DNA of 64,000 nt, taken from assembly GCF_013368755.1 (NCBI RefSeq), contig NC_049563.1:3596001-3660000 (forward strand), in the 5' to 3' direction. Each line of letters opens with the position of its first letter. Positions within the stretch are counted from its first letter, which is position 1. Below, piece by piece: positions 1 through 13,502 of this stretch. A program made the position numbers and the translations under genes. This stretch comes from Talaromyces rugulosus. Taxonomy: Eukaryota > Ascomycota > Eurotiomycetes > Eurotiales > Trichocomaceae. The notes under the pieces were generated by a model, which made no database searches, was not told the DNA's origin, and worked only from the letters and a program-made list of their open reading frames with translations.

Positions 1-2230
1 TTACTTAATTTTTTTATTTTTAATTAATTTAGTTATTTTCTTCTTTTTAATTTTTAGTGTTTATTTTATCTTATAAAGACTAGTTATAAAAATTTTTATA
101 GTCTTACTTTTTATATAATAATAGAATTTAATAGCTCTAATAACTACTATATCTAGTCTATATATCTTTTTTTCTAAATATTAATAAAATAAGTTTTTTT
201 TTAGACTAATAATTCATAACACTTTTTTAGTACTACTAAAAGATTTTATAATATTTTTTAATTATAAAACTTTCTTTATTTTCTATAGTTCTATTTTTAA
301 TTATATTCTTTATATTTTTTTTATAACTATAGATATTTTCTTTTAAGATTCTAATTATAAAAATAAAATAAATTCTTCTATTAATTAATCTTAATATTCT
401 ATATTAGTTTAATACTTAAGATTAATTAGTCTTTCTTTTTTTAGTATTATTTTTAGTATATAGATAAACTATTTTCTTTTTATTTAGTCTTTAAAAGATA
501 TATTCTCTAGTTATAAGAGATAATAGTTTCTATAATCTATTAATATATTATATTTCTCTAGTTATATATAACCTAGAATTATATTCTAAAGTCTTTAAAT
601 TTAGAGTTTTTTTCTTAAGAGGATATTTATTAGTATAATAACTATTTAGTTTATAATTAAAATATTTATCTTTATTTATTAACTTTTTTTTTCTTTTTAG
701 AAAAGCTATAATTAAAGAGTTTTATTCTTCAGCTTTAATTTTCTAGAGATATTTAATTAATAGTCTCTCTAACTAAAGTCTTTATTATTTCTAATTCTAT
801 AACTATAGATATATTATTTTTCTTTAGTAATCTGTTTAAAATGGTTAATAATAGTATAATATCTTTATATAAAGATTTAATATAATATTATTAAGTCAAT
901 ATTTTTCTTAATTATAGTATATTATATATTAAATAAAAGTTTATAGTAGAGTTTTTTTTTTTATTTTAATAAAGTAAAATTAGCTTTCTAAACTAAAAAT
1001 ATAAATTTTAATAAAAAAATCTAAATTTTTAAATTTTTTATTATTAAATAATAGAATTCTATTTTTATATTAATTATATAGTTTTTATCTATATAAATTA
1101 TTTTTAGATACTTAAAGATATTACTAATATTTTAATAATATTATATTAAGTCTTTCTAGAATTATAGAAATAAATAGTTAGTTATTTTTGTTTTATATAT
1201 TTTTTTATATATATTATACAGACTAAAGCTATTAAATAATAGTTAATATTAGTTTTTAACTTATTCTTAATATTAATTTTCTATAATTTATATTTAAAAT
1301 TAATTCTATTTAATAGTAGCTAACTATCTAATAATTTAATAGTTTTTTTTTTATAATTTTTTCTAGTTAAAGAAGTATTAATAATTATAATATTATATTT
1401 AGTAATTAGTTTAGATATAGCATAGTAATAGTTAACTAAATTATTTTTAAGATTCTAAATCTTTTTTCTTATAAAGTTAATTTTTTTTATATTATTATTA
1501 CTAGACTTAGTAAGAGTCTTTTTTAGTTATTTTTTTTTATATAAAAAGATATTAGAATAAGTTTTTAAATAGATTTTTAAAATTATTTCTATAAAGGTTA
1601 AGAAATTTATTTTTATTAAATAGTCTTTTAAAAATATCTCTAAATTTTAATTTTTTAAGATTAATGATTAAATAATAACTAGATTTTTTTATATTATTAT
1701 TATTAGTGCATTTGCTATACTAATATCTATTAATAGTATTTAATCTTATTATAATACTAGTTTATAAAATTGTTAGATTTTAAATAAAAATAAATAAAGG
1801 TTTAGAATTAAAATATTAATAAAATATTTATTATAGCTATATAGACTGTACTAAATATAAAAAAATTAAAATAAAAAAAAAATCTATTTATAATTAGAAT
1901 ATTAATTATACTAATTATAAGAAAGATAAAGATAAATATAATAATATTTATTATAATATAATATACTTTTTCTAAAGATATTTAATTTTTATTTAGAAAT
2001 ATAATTTTCTAAAATAATAAATATAGAAAAGAAATCTAACTACTAAGATCTATAAGAAGATTTTATTTTATATATTTAAATAACTAGCTTAATCTTTTAT
2101 AATCCTAGGGTAAGACTATCCCTAGATCTGGTACTATGGGTTAGAGTTAATGTTTTTTCTGCCTAAGGCCTTCTATCCGGCTATAAGGCTGTTCCTACCC
2201 TTGGGGATAGCCTCAGGTTCAGCTGTCACA
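1..2230 (-). mobile_element. Gypsy-1 copy A, partial, RIP-degraded LTR retrotransposon
   Basis: This is the gag-side part of a minus-strand Gypsy-1 element, cut by the window start. It aligns by eye with 10505-13171 of the complete copy B, base for base apart from transitions and a missing stretch of about 430 bases equivalent to 11085-11511. The 5' LTR is 1957-2230; its last ~130 bases are little mutated and end in TCACA. No open frame survives because nearly all C and G have become T and A. Confidence 0.8.
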
Positions 2231-2427
2231 TAATTACTAGAATCTATAGAAAGATTTTATTTTATATATTTAGATAACTAGCTTAACTTTTTATAGTCCT
2301 AAAATAAGACTATCTCTAGATCTGGTACTATAGGTTGGGATTGATACTCTTCTTATCTAAAGCCTCCTATCTAGCCATAAGACCGCTTCTACCCTTGGGG
2401 ATAGCCTCAGGTTCAGCCATCACAATT
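2231..2427 (-). repeat. Second, truncated LTR1 in tandem
   Basis: Directly after the LTR1 of copy A comes another LTR1 lacking its first ~80 bases on the plus strand. It ends again in the conserved GGTTCAGCCATCACA. The two LTRs abut without spacer, which suggests recombination or a nested insertion rather than a normal element end. Confidence 0.75.
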
Positions 2428-5400
2428 AAGATTTTATCTTTTTTAAATAGTAAAAATTCTTTAATAAATTAATATATATAATTCTTTAATCTTAATATTC
2501 TATAGTAATTTTATAAAGTAATAAGTAAATCTTGTTTTAATTAAAACTATATATAAGTCTATAAATAATCCTAATTAATTTAGAATTTTATAAAAGATTT
2601 TTTAGATAATATATAGTTATATATATAGTAATAGTATATAAAAAAATAGATAAAATTAATCTAATTAATTTAAATAAACTATTAAATAGAAAGATATCTA
2701 ATAAAAATAATAATTAGTAAAAGCTTTATTTCTAATATTATTATATTAAAAAGCTATTAAATAAATAAAAATTTTCATTTAATAATATTCTATATTCTTA
2801 TATTATAACTTTTTTTAAAAAAATATATCTATAGCTAGACTAACTTTTAAAAATACTTATAGATAATAATCTATAGTTTTAAAAATAAAAACTATTATAA
2901 AAAATATTATTTTACTAAAAAGAAGTACTTATTTAGAAATAAATTAAGATAAATAAATATTAAAAAAAATTATATATTCTTATAAAAAATCTATATAATA
3001 TTATATAAAATATAATAAATTATAGAATTTTAAATATTAAAAATATTATTATCTATTACTATTAAGATATTTTATAAATATAGATTAATATAATAAAATA
3101 ATACTATAATTTTTTTTAGAACTTTTAGTTCTTAATAAAAAAGAAAAATAAAAAGTATAGAATTATTTTAGCTATTTAATAGAAAAATAAGATTATTATA
3201 TAAAATATTATAATACTACTAGATTATAATAAATTTATAGAAGACTTTTATAAATATATTTAAAATTTTAACTATATTCTATATCTAATAAAGTTATTAG
3301 ATATAATAATCTTAAATAAGAAATTTTAATTTACTATTTTAGGGTTAAAGATTAATTAGATAAATATATAATTATAATAAAAGATATTTTAATATTTTAA
3401 AAATTAAAAAAATTATTAATTAATTAATCTTAATATTAATAAAAAAAAGTATAAAGCTTTATAAATATTATTATCTTTTTCTATATAATTATTAAATTTT
3501 TTATTATTATTACTGCTTTATTATATATACTGTTAGAAAAGATATTATTTTCTATTAAACTATATAATAAGAAAAAGTCTTTACTATACTGGAAAAAAAG
3601 CTTTTATAGTTTTTTTTATATAAAACTGGTTAATTATATATAAAATCTTTTTATTTTTATTATAGTAATAAATACTAGTTTAAAAAGATAGAATATAATA
3701 GCTATATAGATTAATAATAAAAAATACTACTTTATAAAATATAAATCTAGAATCTAGATTAAAACTAAATAAAAGTATAATATTAGTAAATATAAATACT
3801 AAATAATTTTAAAAGTTTTTAAAAAATTCTAATATTAATTATATAATATCTATTTTATTTTAGAAATTAATACTGATACTTTAATAGTTTAATTAAATGG
3901 ATCTATATCTAATTTATTTAATATATTAGTTATAAATTAGCTAGTTTAGCTTTATCTTTTTAATTTTATTATTAATAAATATATAACTACTTAATTCTTA
4001 GATATTATTATAGCTAAGATTTTATTAATAATAGCTAATTAAATAATAAATTATATATTTCTAAATTTCTATTTAGATTGCCTAAGAAGAAATAGCTTAA
4101 TATTTAATAATATTAAAGAGGTCTGTATATATAAATAAAATAAAGTTTTATTTAAAAAAAAAGCTTTTTATTTTTTCATTTAAAATAGATATCTTTTTAC
4201 TTTAAAAATTAAGATCTTAAAATATATTTATTTAGAAAATATAATATGTATATATTAGTTATTACTTTATATTATCTATAAATTAATAGATTTATTAAAA
4301 ATATATTTTTAAAGATTAAAACTAAATATTAAATTTATTAATGATTTTTTTTATAGATTATATCACTATTTATTAATTTATAAAATTAATATTATTTTAT
4401 ATTAATTAAAATTATTATATTAATCTAGAAAATATTTTTTTAGAAAGCAATATTTATAATAAAAAATCCAATTATACTATAATAATAATTTAAAAAATAA
4501 GATATAGATATAAAGATTTTTTTATTAAATATTAAAAAATAATATTATCTAAATTAAAATTAAATTAATAACCATAAAACTATCTATTTAAAATATTTAG
4601 AAATTAAAGATTTTATTTTTTTATATAATATATTCTAGTTTTATAATATATTAATAAAGATAAAACTACTTTAATATTAATTAGATCTATACTATATTAT
4701 ATAAATCAATAAATAAAGATCCTACTATATTATAGAATTAAATAGCTCTAAAATATAAAATATTTATAATAATAATAAATTAAAATAATTTCTAAATTAA
4801 AGAAAGACTCTCTCTTCTAAAAAAAAGAAATAAAAAAGAATTATAGATATAAACTATAATAATATTCTAATAAAATAAGTTTTATAATAATTATATTATT
4901 ATTTTAATAAAATCTTAATTAAGAAACTATTAAAAATATATTTTAAATAATATATTAATAATATTAAATTATTTATTTTTTTATTTTTTTTTATAATTAG
5001 TAAATATTAATATATTTTATTTTTATTAAGAAATCTAGTTAATAATAGAAAAATAATAAAATTAAAAATCTTTATTATTATATTATTTAATAAAAATTTA
5101 AATCTTATACTAAGTAATATCTTATTTTAGAACTATTTTTAATCTTATAATAATTATTTATTAAAATAGCTAATAATAATAAAGAAATAGATAAAAAATC
5201 ATATCTTTTTTCTAATAAAATATATTATAGTAGTAAAGAATTATAAAACCTTATAAAAAATTTAAAAAAAAGATTTTTATTTTTTATAGAAATAGTTTAT
5301 TTAAATTATAGAAATGATTAAGAATTATTACTACTATATAAAAGAAATAAAAAAGATAGCTATAGATATCTAAAATATAGATAAAATTAAGCTTATATTT

Positions 5401-7160
5401 TAAGTATATAATATCTAAATACATAATTTAAAAATTTTAAAAATTTTATAATCTATAAGTATTATATAATATTTTTTAATATTATATTAATAAAGTTATT
5501 ATATATAAAATTATATATTTTTTATAAAATATTATTAATATAGATTAAATAGTAGTAAAAGATATTAATATAATTCTTACTAATATTAATATTAATTTAG
5601 TAGAGCTTCTTCTATTTTATTAAGTCTATTTAATTATAAATAATAATAGATTTATTTATTAACTAATAGAAAAAGAACTTTAAATTATTATAGACCTATT
5701 AATAAAGAAACTAGTTTTTATTATAATATTACTATTAGTATAACGAATAATTATTATACTTTCTAGAAAAAATAAAGACTTAAAGTATTTATAGAAATAT
5801 ATATTATTATAAAAAAATAAAATTAAATCTTTAATATATTTATAAATTTTATTAATAATATTAGATATTTGATTTATTTTAATAAATAAAGCTTTACATA
5901 AAAGAGTTTTTTCTTTTTCTATCTATATTAATAATTATATATTATTAAAAAAGATATTTAGTGATTAATTAAAATATTAGATAATTAAAGTTCTATTTAA
6001 TAGTTTTATCTTTAGTTTTTATTAGATATTTTTATTAGTTTAAACTGTATTTACTATTTTAAATATTAAAATAAATAGATAGTTATTATTATTACTAAAA
6101 AAGTATTTAAATTAATATAAAAATTAATTAAAAAAGATAATGCTAATAAAATCAGTAATAAGATATATAATAAAAGATATATTATTTCTTTTTAATTCAA
6201 TAGAATTCTTAATAATAAATTATTTTTTATAGCTATCTATAGTTACTAAGAAATAAATAAAAAGATTATTATAAAACTCTATCTTTATCTTTTTTTAATA
6301 AAAAAGTAGGTATTATAGTTTTTAAAAAATATATATATTTAGAATAAAAAAATAATTTAAAATCTAAAATAATTATTTTTTAATATAATAATGAATTTAT
6401 ATTATTAATATTTAAAGATTACTAGCTTCTATATTTATTTATAGACTTATTTTTCTTATTTTATTTTAATAAAATAATTTAAATATCTTAATTATTAATA
6501 AGACTATATATTTATAGTTTTATATTTCTATATAGTCTATATAATCTAAAGATATTTTTAGAATATATAAGTTTATATTAATAAAAAATATTAAAATTAA
6601 AGTATATAAAGCGAATTTTTCGACTAAATAAACTTATTTTATTTAATAAAGATATAGATAACAGCTAAAAATTATAAATAAAAATAGGATTTACTACTTT
6701 TAATTAGTATATATTATAATTAAAAAAATATAGACTAATAAAGATTTTTAAAAAGAAATTCTTTATATATAACTAATATTTATAGAAAATTAATAATTAA
6801 AATAACTATAATTAATTATATAATATATTTTATTTTTTTATATAGTAAGCTATAAGATAAGATTCTATATATTAATCTATATAGTAAGCTATAAGATAAG
6901 ATTCTATATATTAATCTATATATTAACCTATATATATAATATTAAGATCTAATAATAAATAAAAAATAATTTCTTATTTTTACTATACTAAATATATTAA
7001 TATTAATATTTTATTATATATTAAAAATAAATAGAATATAAATATTATTTAGAACTCTTTATTTCTAAATATTAAAATAGATAGTAACTATACTAAAATA
7101 CTATCTAAAATATATTATAAACTTAGACTTTAATAAGAAAATATTAAAAAATATAGACTT
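2428..7160 (+). mobile_element. Degraded plus-strand Gypsy-type relic
   Basis: This 4.7-kb AT-rich block lies between LTR1 copies. At 3857-4040 a plus-strand frame with RIP-type stops still follows the end of a fungal Gypsy RNase H domain: a Q(stop)-L-N-x-S start, then LVxxWLVxLxLFxF, then the A-A-D-G-L-S-like tail with several changed residues. This places RT upstream and integrase downstream on the plus strand. I could not find LTRs or ends for it. The rest is recognisable only as RIP-type DNA; 5590-6400 keeps long stop-interrupted plus-strand frames that I cannot name. Confidence 0.5.
6841..6918. repeat. Tandem duplication, 2 x 39 bp
   Basis: A 39-base unit starting TATAGTAAGCTATAAG occurs twice in perfect tandem, followed by a short partial third copy. 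The copies are identical although the surroundings are heavily mutated, so the duplication is younger than most of the decay. Confidence 0.85.
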
Positions 7161-7434
7161 TGTGACGTGCCTTTTCCAAAGATATTCGATTCCTATCTAG
7201 GGATGTGATTCTCTAAAACAACAAGCATAGAAAAGGAATCTAACTACCAGGATCTATAGAAAGATTTTATCTTATATATTTAGATAACTAGTTTAACCCT
7301 TTATAATCCCAGGATAAGACTATCTCTAGATCTAACATTATAGATTAGGATTAATACTCTTTCTATTTAAAGCTTTCTATCCAGCTATAAAACTATTTTT
7401 ATCCTTAAAGATAGTCTTAGATTTAGCTATTATA
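7161..7434 (-). repeat. LTR1, 3' LTR of Gypsy-1 copy B
   Basis: The LTR is 274 bases long and begins TGTGACGTGCCTTTTCC on the plus strand. The first ~100 bases are well preserved. The right end, next to the internal region, is mutated so that the usual GTCACA reads ATTATA. Confidence 0.85.
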
Positions 7435-10400
7435 TTACTTTTTTTCTTTAGAAACATTTATTTTTAAATATTAATTATTAGTTTATTATTATTTATATAT
7501 TTTTTAATAAATTAATCTTTTTTTATAGTTTTTATCTATATATTTAACTAATACAGTAAACCTAGCTTTTTAAAATTAATATTATAGAATAATTTTAGTA
7601 CTAGTAAAATATTTAAAAAGTATTTTATTAAATATTATACTAGATCTAGATTTTTATCTAGCTAGTTTATTTAATAGTATAGCTTCTTCTAGTATATTAA
7701 AAAGTTTAAGATCTTATTAACTTTCTATTCTATATTTTTATTAATTTAAAGCTTAGGATATTTCTTTTTTAATTAATTAGTAAAGAATTTAGTTAAAGTA
7801 ATATAACAAAGCTTATTTAAAAAAAAGATATAATATATTTATATACTCTATAATAAATCTAATTTAAAAATATATCTTATTTTATATAATATTTTATATA
7901 ACTTTTTAGATTAATAGTTTAGCTTTCTATCTAGTTATTTTATATTCTATTCTTTATTATTAATATAGATATAGTTACTAACTCTAAAGTCTATTTTTTA
8001 TCTATATTTATTCACTTGCTATTACTATCTATTTTATACTTTTATAATATTATTATAAATATAGTCTTATATATACTTTAAATACTGTATTTATATTTAA
8101 ACTTTTTTTTTCTTTAGTTTATAGTTTTTAAGCAGTATTAGTAATACTTAATTAAATAATATCTAAGAAATATAACTTTTTTTTATTTTAAATAAAGATA
8201 TCTTTATAGATTTTTATAGTAATAATATAGCTATAAAGTTAATAATTAATAAATATTTTAATTAGTTATTTATTATAAAGTTAATATATAGCTATAGCTA
8301 TTACTAAAAATACTAATTTATTATCTTTATTTATCTATCTATTTAGATATATTATACTAGTAATTAATAGCTTTATTTTAATATAAAAGATTTAGTATAC
8401 TTTTCTTTAGAATTTAGAGATAAACTAGTTTTCTTAATTTAATATAATATTATCTAATAGATCTATTTATAGGAAGATATATTGAATTTATAACTTTATT
8501 ATATCTTTAATTATTATCTTTTTATAGTATAATATAAAAACTAATTTTTTAATTAAATAGTTAATAGTAATAAAAATATTATTAAATTTTTATTTATTTT
8601 AAAGTAGCTCTATAAAGTCTATTAATAAATATTGCCAAGATTATACTGAGATAGATAATAATTAGAGAAGTTTAGAGATTTTATTTTTATATATATTTAT
8701 TTTTTTATATATTTTATAATTATTTATATATTAGTTTATATTATTACTTTATATCTTTTAATAAAACTATTTTTAGATTAGTTTTAGTATTTTTATATAT
8801 TCTAAATATACTGTTATAGATTATTAATATATTTTATCTAATAATTATACTTGTAAATTATTCTTTTTAAAAATATAAAATTATTTATTAAAAAAAAGTT
8901 ATTTTTTAATTATTTTATAGCTCTTTTTTTTCTTTAAAAATAAAAATTTAATATTTTTTTTAGCTATATATTCTTTATTGACTATTAATATTTTAGTAAT
9001 AATATTATTTTTTATAATTAAAGTAATTAGTTTTATATATACTATCTTAAATATAATTTTATTATTAATTTTATACTATAGTAGTAGTATTTAATTTTAA
9101 TAATTAAAATTTTTATCTTTTTATCTTCTTTTTAAATAAGGATATCTATTAATATATTTATTTTTTTTAGTTAGTATCTAAGTATAAAATAATATTTTTT
9201 TAAGAACTTATATTATTAGACTTATTAGATATTCAAAACTTTAATAGTTATAAAGTATTTAAGAATCTAATAATTTAATAAAATATTAAAAGATTTTTAT
9301 TTTTTTAGTCTAATTAATTTAGACTTCTATTTTTTTAAAGCTTTTATTACTATTAATAGTTTTTTATTATAGATATCATAATTATACTTAGCTAAGATTA
9401 TTAATATAAAGTAGTATATAACTAGATATTATTCTTTATCTTTATATAGTTAAAATAGAACTATAGTTATTACTCTATTTAATACATCTATTTCTATATA
9501 AATTTAATAATTAAAATTGTAATAAACTAATACTAGAGCTTCTAATAATTTTTTTTCAGACTTTTAAATATTTTTTTATACTTTTTACTTTATATAAATA
9601 AAATATTAATTTAAGTAAGATAATATAATAGTCTTATAATTCAGCTATAAATCTTTATAAACTTTTAATAAAAATTATAAAAACTAAAGAATAACTATAT
9701 TCTTAAAACTATTATTAGTATTTTCTAGAAAAAAATAATTTTAATTTTTACTAGATTAATCTCTATTTTCTTTAAAATAATAATAAAGCTCAGATACTTA
9801 GTTAATATAATATAGAACTTATATTTTTTAATATTAACTTATAGTTCTATCTTTTAGAGTCTTTTTAATATCTATTATATATATATCTTATATTCTAGCT
9901 TATTCTTACTGTATATTAATAGATTATTAATAAAGATGATTATAAACTCGTTAAGATAGTCTATAAAGATATTATTAATTAATTATTAAAATATTATTAA
10001 TCTATTAATAAAATTAAATAGTATTATTTTATACTTAAAAATACTATATTAATAGTAGAAAATAATTAGATCTATAAAATTTAAATATATTTAGATTTAA
10101 TAAAATCTTTATTTAATATCTAGTTTAATAAAGATTTTTATTTTACTTAAGCACTTAAAGACTTTTTTAATAAATAATAATAGATATTAGTCTTTTTTAG
10201 TTAAAATATTTAGCTTATAATAATTAATATAGAAATAAAATCTATTATTAGTTTTCTTAGCTATAAGAATTAAAGATATAAATAATATATTACTAAAGAT
10301 AATAAATTCTTTATCTAGATTATTAATAATATAATTTTAGACTATTTAGAGCTATTCTTTTAATATTTAATATAAAAGATTATAATCTAATTCTAGATCT

Positions 10401-12897
10401 TAATTTAATTTAATCTTCTTATAGTTATACTTCTAGTAAACTAGTAATTTATCTAAATAAATCTTTAAAAAGATATTAATAAACTTATAATATTAATTTA
10501 ATAGTTATTACTTAATCTTTTTATTTTTAATTAATTTAGCTATTTTTTTTTTTTTTAGTTTTTAGTGTCTACTCTATCTTATAAAGATTAATTATAAAGA
10601 TATTTATAATCTTACTTTTTATATAATAATAGAATTTAGTAACTGATAATTGCTATATCTATTCTATATATTTTTTTTTCTAAGTATTAGTAATATAGAT
10701 TTTTTATTAAATTAATAATTAGTAATACTTTTTTTAATATTATTAAAAAATTCTATAATATTCTTTAATTATAAAATTTTCTTTATTTTCTATAGTTCTA
10801 TCTTTAATTATATTTTTTATATTCTTTCTATAACTATAAGCGCTTTTTTTTAAGATTTTAATTATAAAAGTAAAACAGATTCTTCTATTAATTAATTTTA
10901 GTATTCTATATTAATTTAGTACTTAAGATTAATTAATCTATTTTTTTTTAATATTATCTTTAATATATAGATAAACTATTTTTTTTCTATTTAATCTTTA
11001 AAAAATACATCTTCTAGTTATAAAAAATAATTATTTTTATAATTTATTAATATATTATACTTCTTTAGCTATATATAACCTAAAATAATATATAATAGCC
11101 TAGTTATACTAAAAAAAAGAGTAGATATTACTATATCTAGTTATTAATAATTAATATTAAGATTATAAAATATATAACTAGTTCTACTATCTTTCTATTA
11201 TACTCTCTTACTTTATAGAATTCAGAAATAGATACTATATATATTTAAAAATATTATATAAACTTCTTTACTAAAAATATATCTAAAAAAAATAAATCTA
11301 TTAGCTTTAGTATTAGCTAAAGTTTTAATATAAATTAAATATCTATTTTTAATTAATTAAATAAATATAGTTATATTATTCTTCTTTCTTTTTATTAACT
11401 ATAAAAGATTTAAAGCTTTATTATCTATATTTAATATATCTAAAAAAAAAACTTTTTTTAAATATAAATATTTTCTAACTTTTTATTTATATTATCTTTA
11501 TTCTATTTTTCTAAAGTCTTTAGATCTAGAGTTTTCTTCTTAAGAAAATATTTATTAGTATAATAATTACTTAGTTTATAATTAAAATATTTATCTTTAT
11601 TTATTAACTTTTTTTTTTCTTTCTAGAAGAGCTATAATTAAAAAACTTTATTTTTTAATTTTAATTCTTTAAAAATATTTAACTAGTAATTTTTCTAGTC
11701 ATAGTTTTTACTATTCTTAATTCTATAGCTATAGATATATTTTTTTTTTTAATAATCTACTTAAGATAATTAATAATAATATAATATTTTTATATAAAAA
11801 TCTAGTATAATATTATTAAATTAATATTTTCTTTAATTATAGTGTGCTATATATTAAATAAAAGTTTATAATAAAGTTCTTTTTTTTATTTTAATAGAAT
11901 AAAGCCAGCTTTCTAGATAAAAAGTATAAATTTTAATAAAAAAATCTAAAACTTTGAATCTTTTATTATTAAATAATAAAGTTTTATTTTTATATTAATT
12001 ATATAGTTTTTATCTATATAAATTATTCTTAGATATTTAAAGATATTATTAATATCTTAATAATATTATACTAAGTCTTTCTAGAATTATAAAAGTAAAT
12101 AATTAATTATTTCTTTTTTATATATCCCTTTTATATACACTATATAAACTAAGATTATTAAATAATAGTTAGTATTAACTTCTAATTTATTCTTAATATT
12201 AATCTTTTAGGATTTATATTTAGAATTAATTCTATCTAATAATAACTAGCTATTTAATAGCTTAGTAATCTTTTTCTTATAGTTTTCTCTAACTAGAAAG
12301 ATATTAGTAATTATAATATTATATTTAGTAATTAGTTTAGATATAGTCTAGTAATAATTAATTAGATTATTTTTAAAGTTCTAAATCTTCTCTTTTATAA
12401 AGTTAATTTTTTCTATATTATTATTGTTAGATTTAGTAAGAGCTTTTTCTAGTTATTTTTTCTATATAAAGAGATATTAGAATAAATCTTTAAATAGGTC
12501 TTTAAAGTTGCTTTTATAAAGCTTAAAGAATTTGTTTTTATTAAATAGTTCTTTAAGAATATCTCTAAGCTTTAATTTTTTAAAATTAATAGTTAAATAG
12601 TAATTAGATTTTTTATATTATTATTACTAGTGTTTTTACTATGTTGATATCTATTAATAGTATTTAATCTTATTATTATACTAGTTTATAAGATTTTTAG
12701 ATTTTAAATAAAGATAAATAAAAGTTTAAGATTAGAATATTAATAAAGTATTTATTATAGCTATATAGACTATACTAAATATAAAAAAATTAAAATAAAG
12801 AAAAGTTTATTTTTAACTAAAGTATTAACTATAGCTAAGTATTAACTATATTAGTTATAAAAAAGATAAAGATAAAATATAATAATATTTATTATAA
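7435..12897 (-). pseudogene. Gypsy-1 gag-pol pseudogene
   Basis: The minus strand keeps traces of a Gypsy polyprotein. Around 9905-9990 the translated remnant follows the reverse-transcriptase core (V/IF-x-DYL-x-EF-x-II-FIDD-LLIYSKN), with both catalytic Asp codons changed to Asn, which is G-to-A on the coding strand as RIP gives. Gag lies toward 11500-12890 and RNase H/integrase toward 7500-9500, judged from order only. Stops are dense throughout and nothing is translatable. Confidence 0.7.
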
Positions 12898-13171
12898 TAT
12901 AATATGTTTTTTTTAAAAATATTTAATTTTTATCTAGAAGTATAATTCTCTAAAATAATAAGTATAGAGAAGGAATTTAATTACTAAGATCTATAAAAAA
13001 GGTTTATTTTATATATTTAAATAATTAGTTTAATCTTTTATAGCCCTATGATAAAGCTATCCCTAGATCTGGTACCACAGGTTAAGGTTAATACCTTTTC
13101 TGTCTAAGGCCTTCTATCCAGCTACAAGGCCGCTTCTACCCTTGGGGATAGCCTCAGGTTCAGCCGTCACA
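12898..13171 (-). repeat. LTR1, 5' LTR of Gypsy-1 copy B
   Basis: This 274-base LTR mirrors 7161-7434 but with reversed mutation polarity: the inner (left) end is mutated and the outer ~110 bases, ending in CAGCCGTCACA, are intact. Confidence 0.85.
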
Positions 13172-13502
13172 GACTTTAGACTAATAATTTTATATATTAT
13201 ATTAAAAATATTATATAGACTAAAAAAAATAAAAAATAGTTCTAGATTAAATAAATAAAAATTAAATACTAAAAATATATTATTTAAATAACTAATATTT
13301 GTTTATTTTATAAATTAACTAAATTTACTAATAATATTTATTAGATAATACTTTTATAATTTATTAAAATTTATAATAATTACTTTAATTTAAATATAGT
13401 TAAAACTAATACTTAAAAAATTTTTATTATTATTTATTATAATTTTATTCTTAAATCTATCTTTTTTTCTAGTTTAAATAATTATTATGATATTATTCTA
13501 TA
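13172..13502. other. AT-rich RIP DNA, host of pogo-1
   Basis: This short stretch starts with the GACTT duplication and ends with the TA target of pogo-1. It continues after 17216 once the transposon is removed. No feature is recognisable. Confidence 0.5.

Larger units (their letters stand above)
7161..13171 (-). mobile_element. Gypsy-1 copy B, complete, RIP-degraded, 5-bp TSD
   Basis: The element runs from TGTGACGTGCC at the left to GCCGTCACA at the right, 6011 bases, flanked on both sides by GACTT (7156-7160 and 13172-13176), the 5-bp target duplication expected for Gypsy integrases. Coding is on the minus strand, so 12898-13171 is the 5' LTR and 7161-7434 the 3' LTR. The outer ~100 bases at both ends are almost free of RIP while the inside is very AT-rich. 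Confidence 0.9.
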
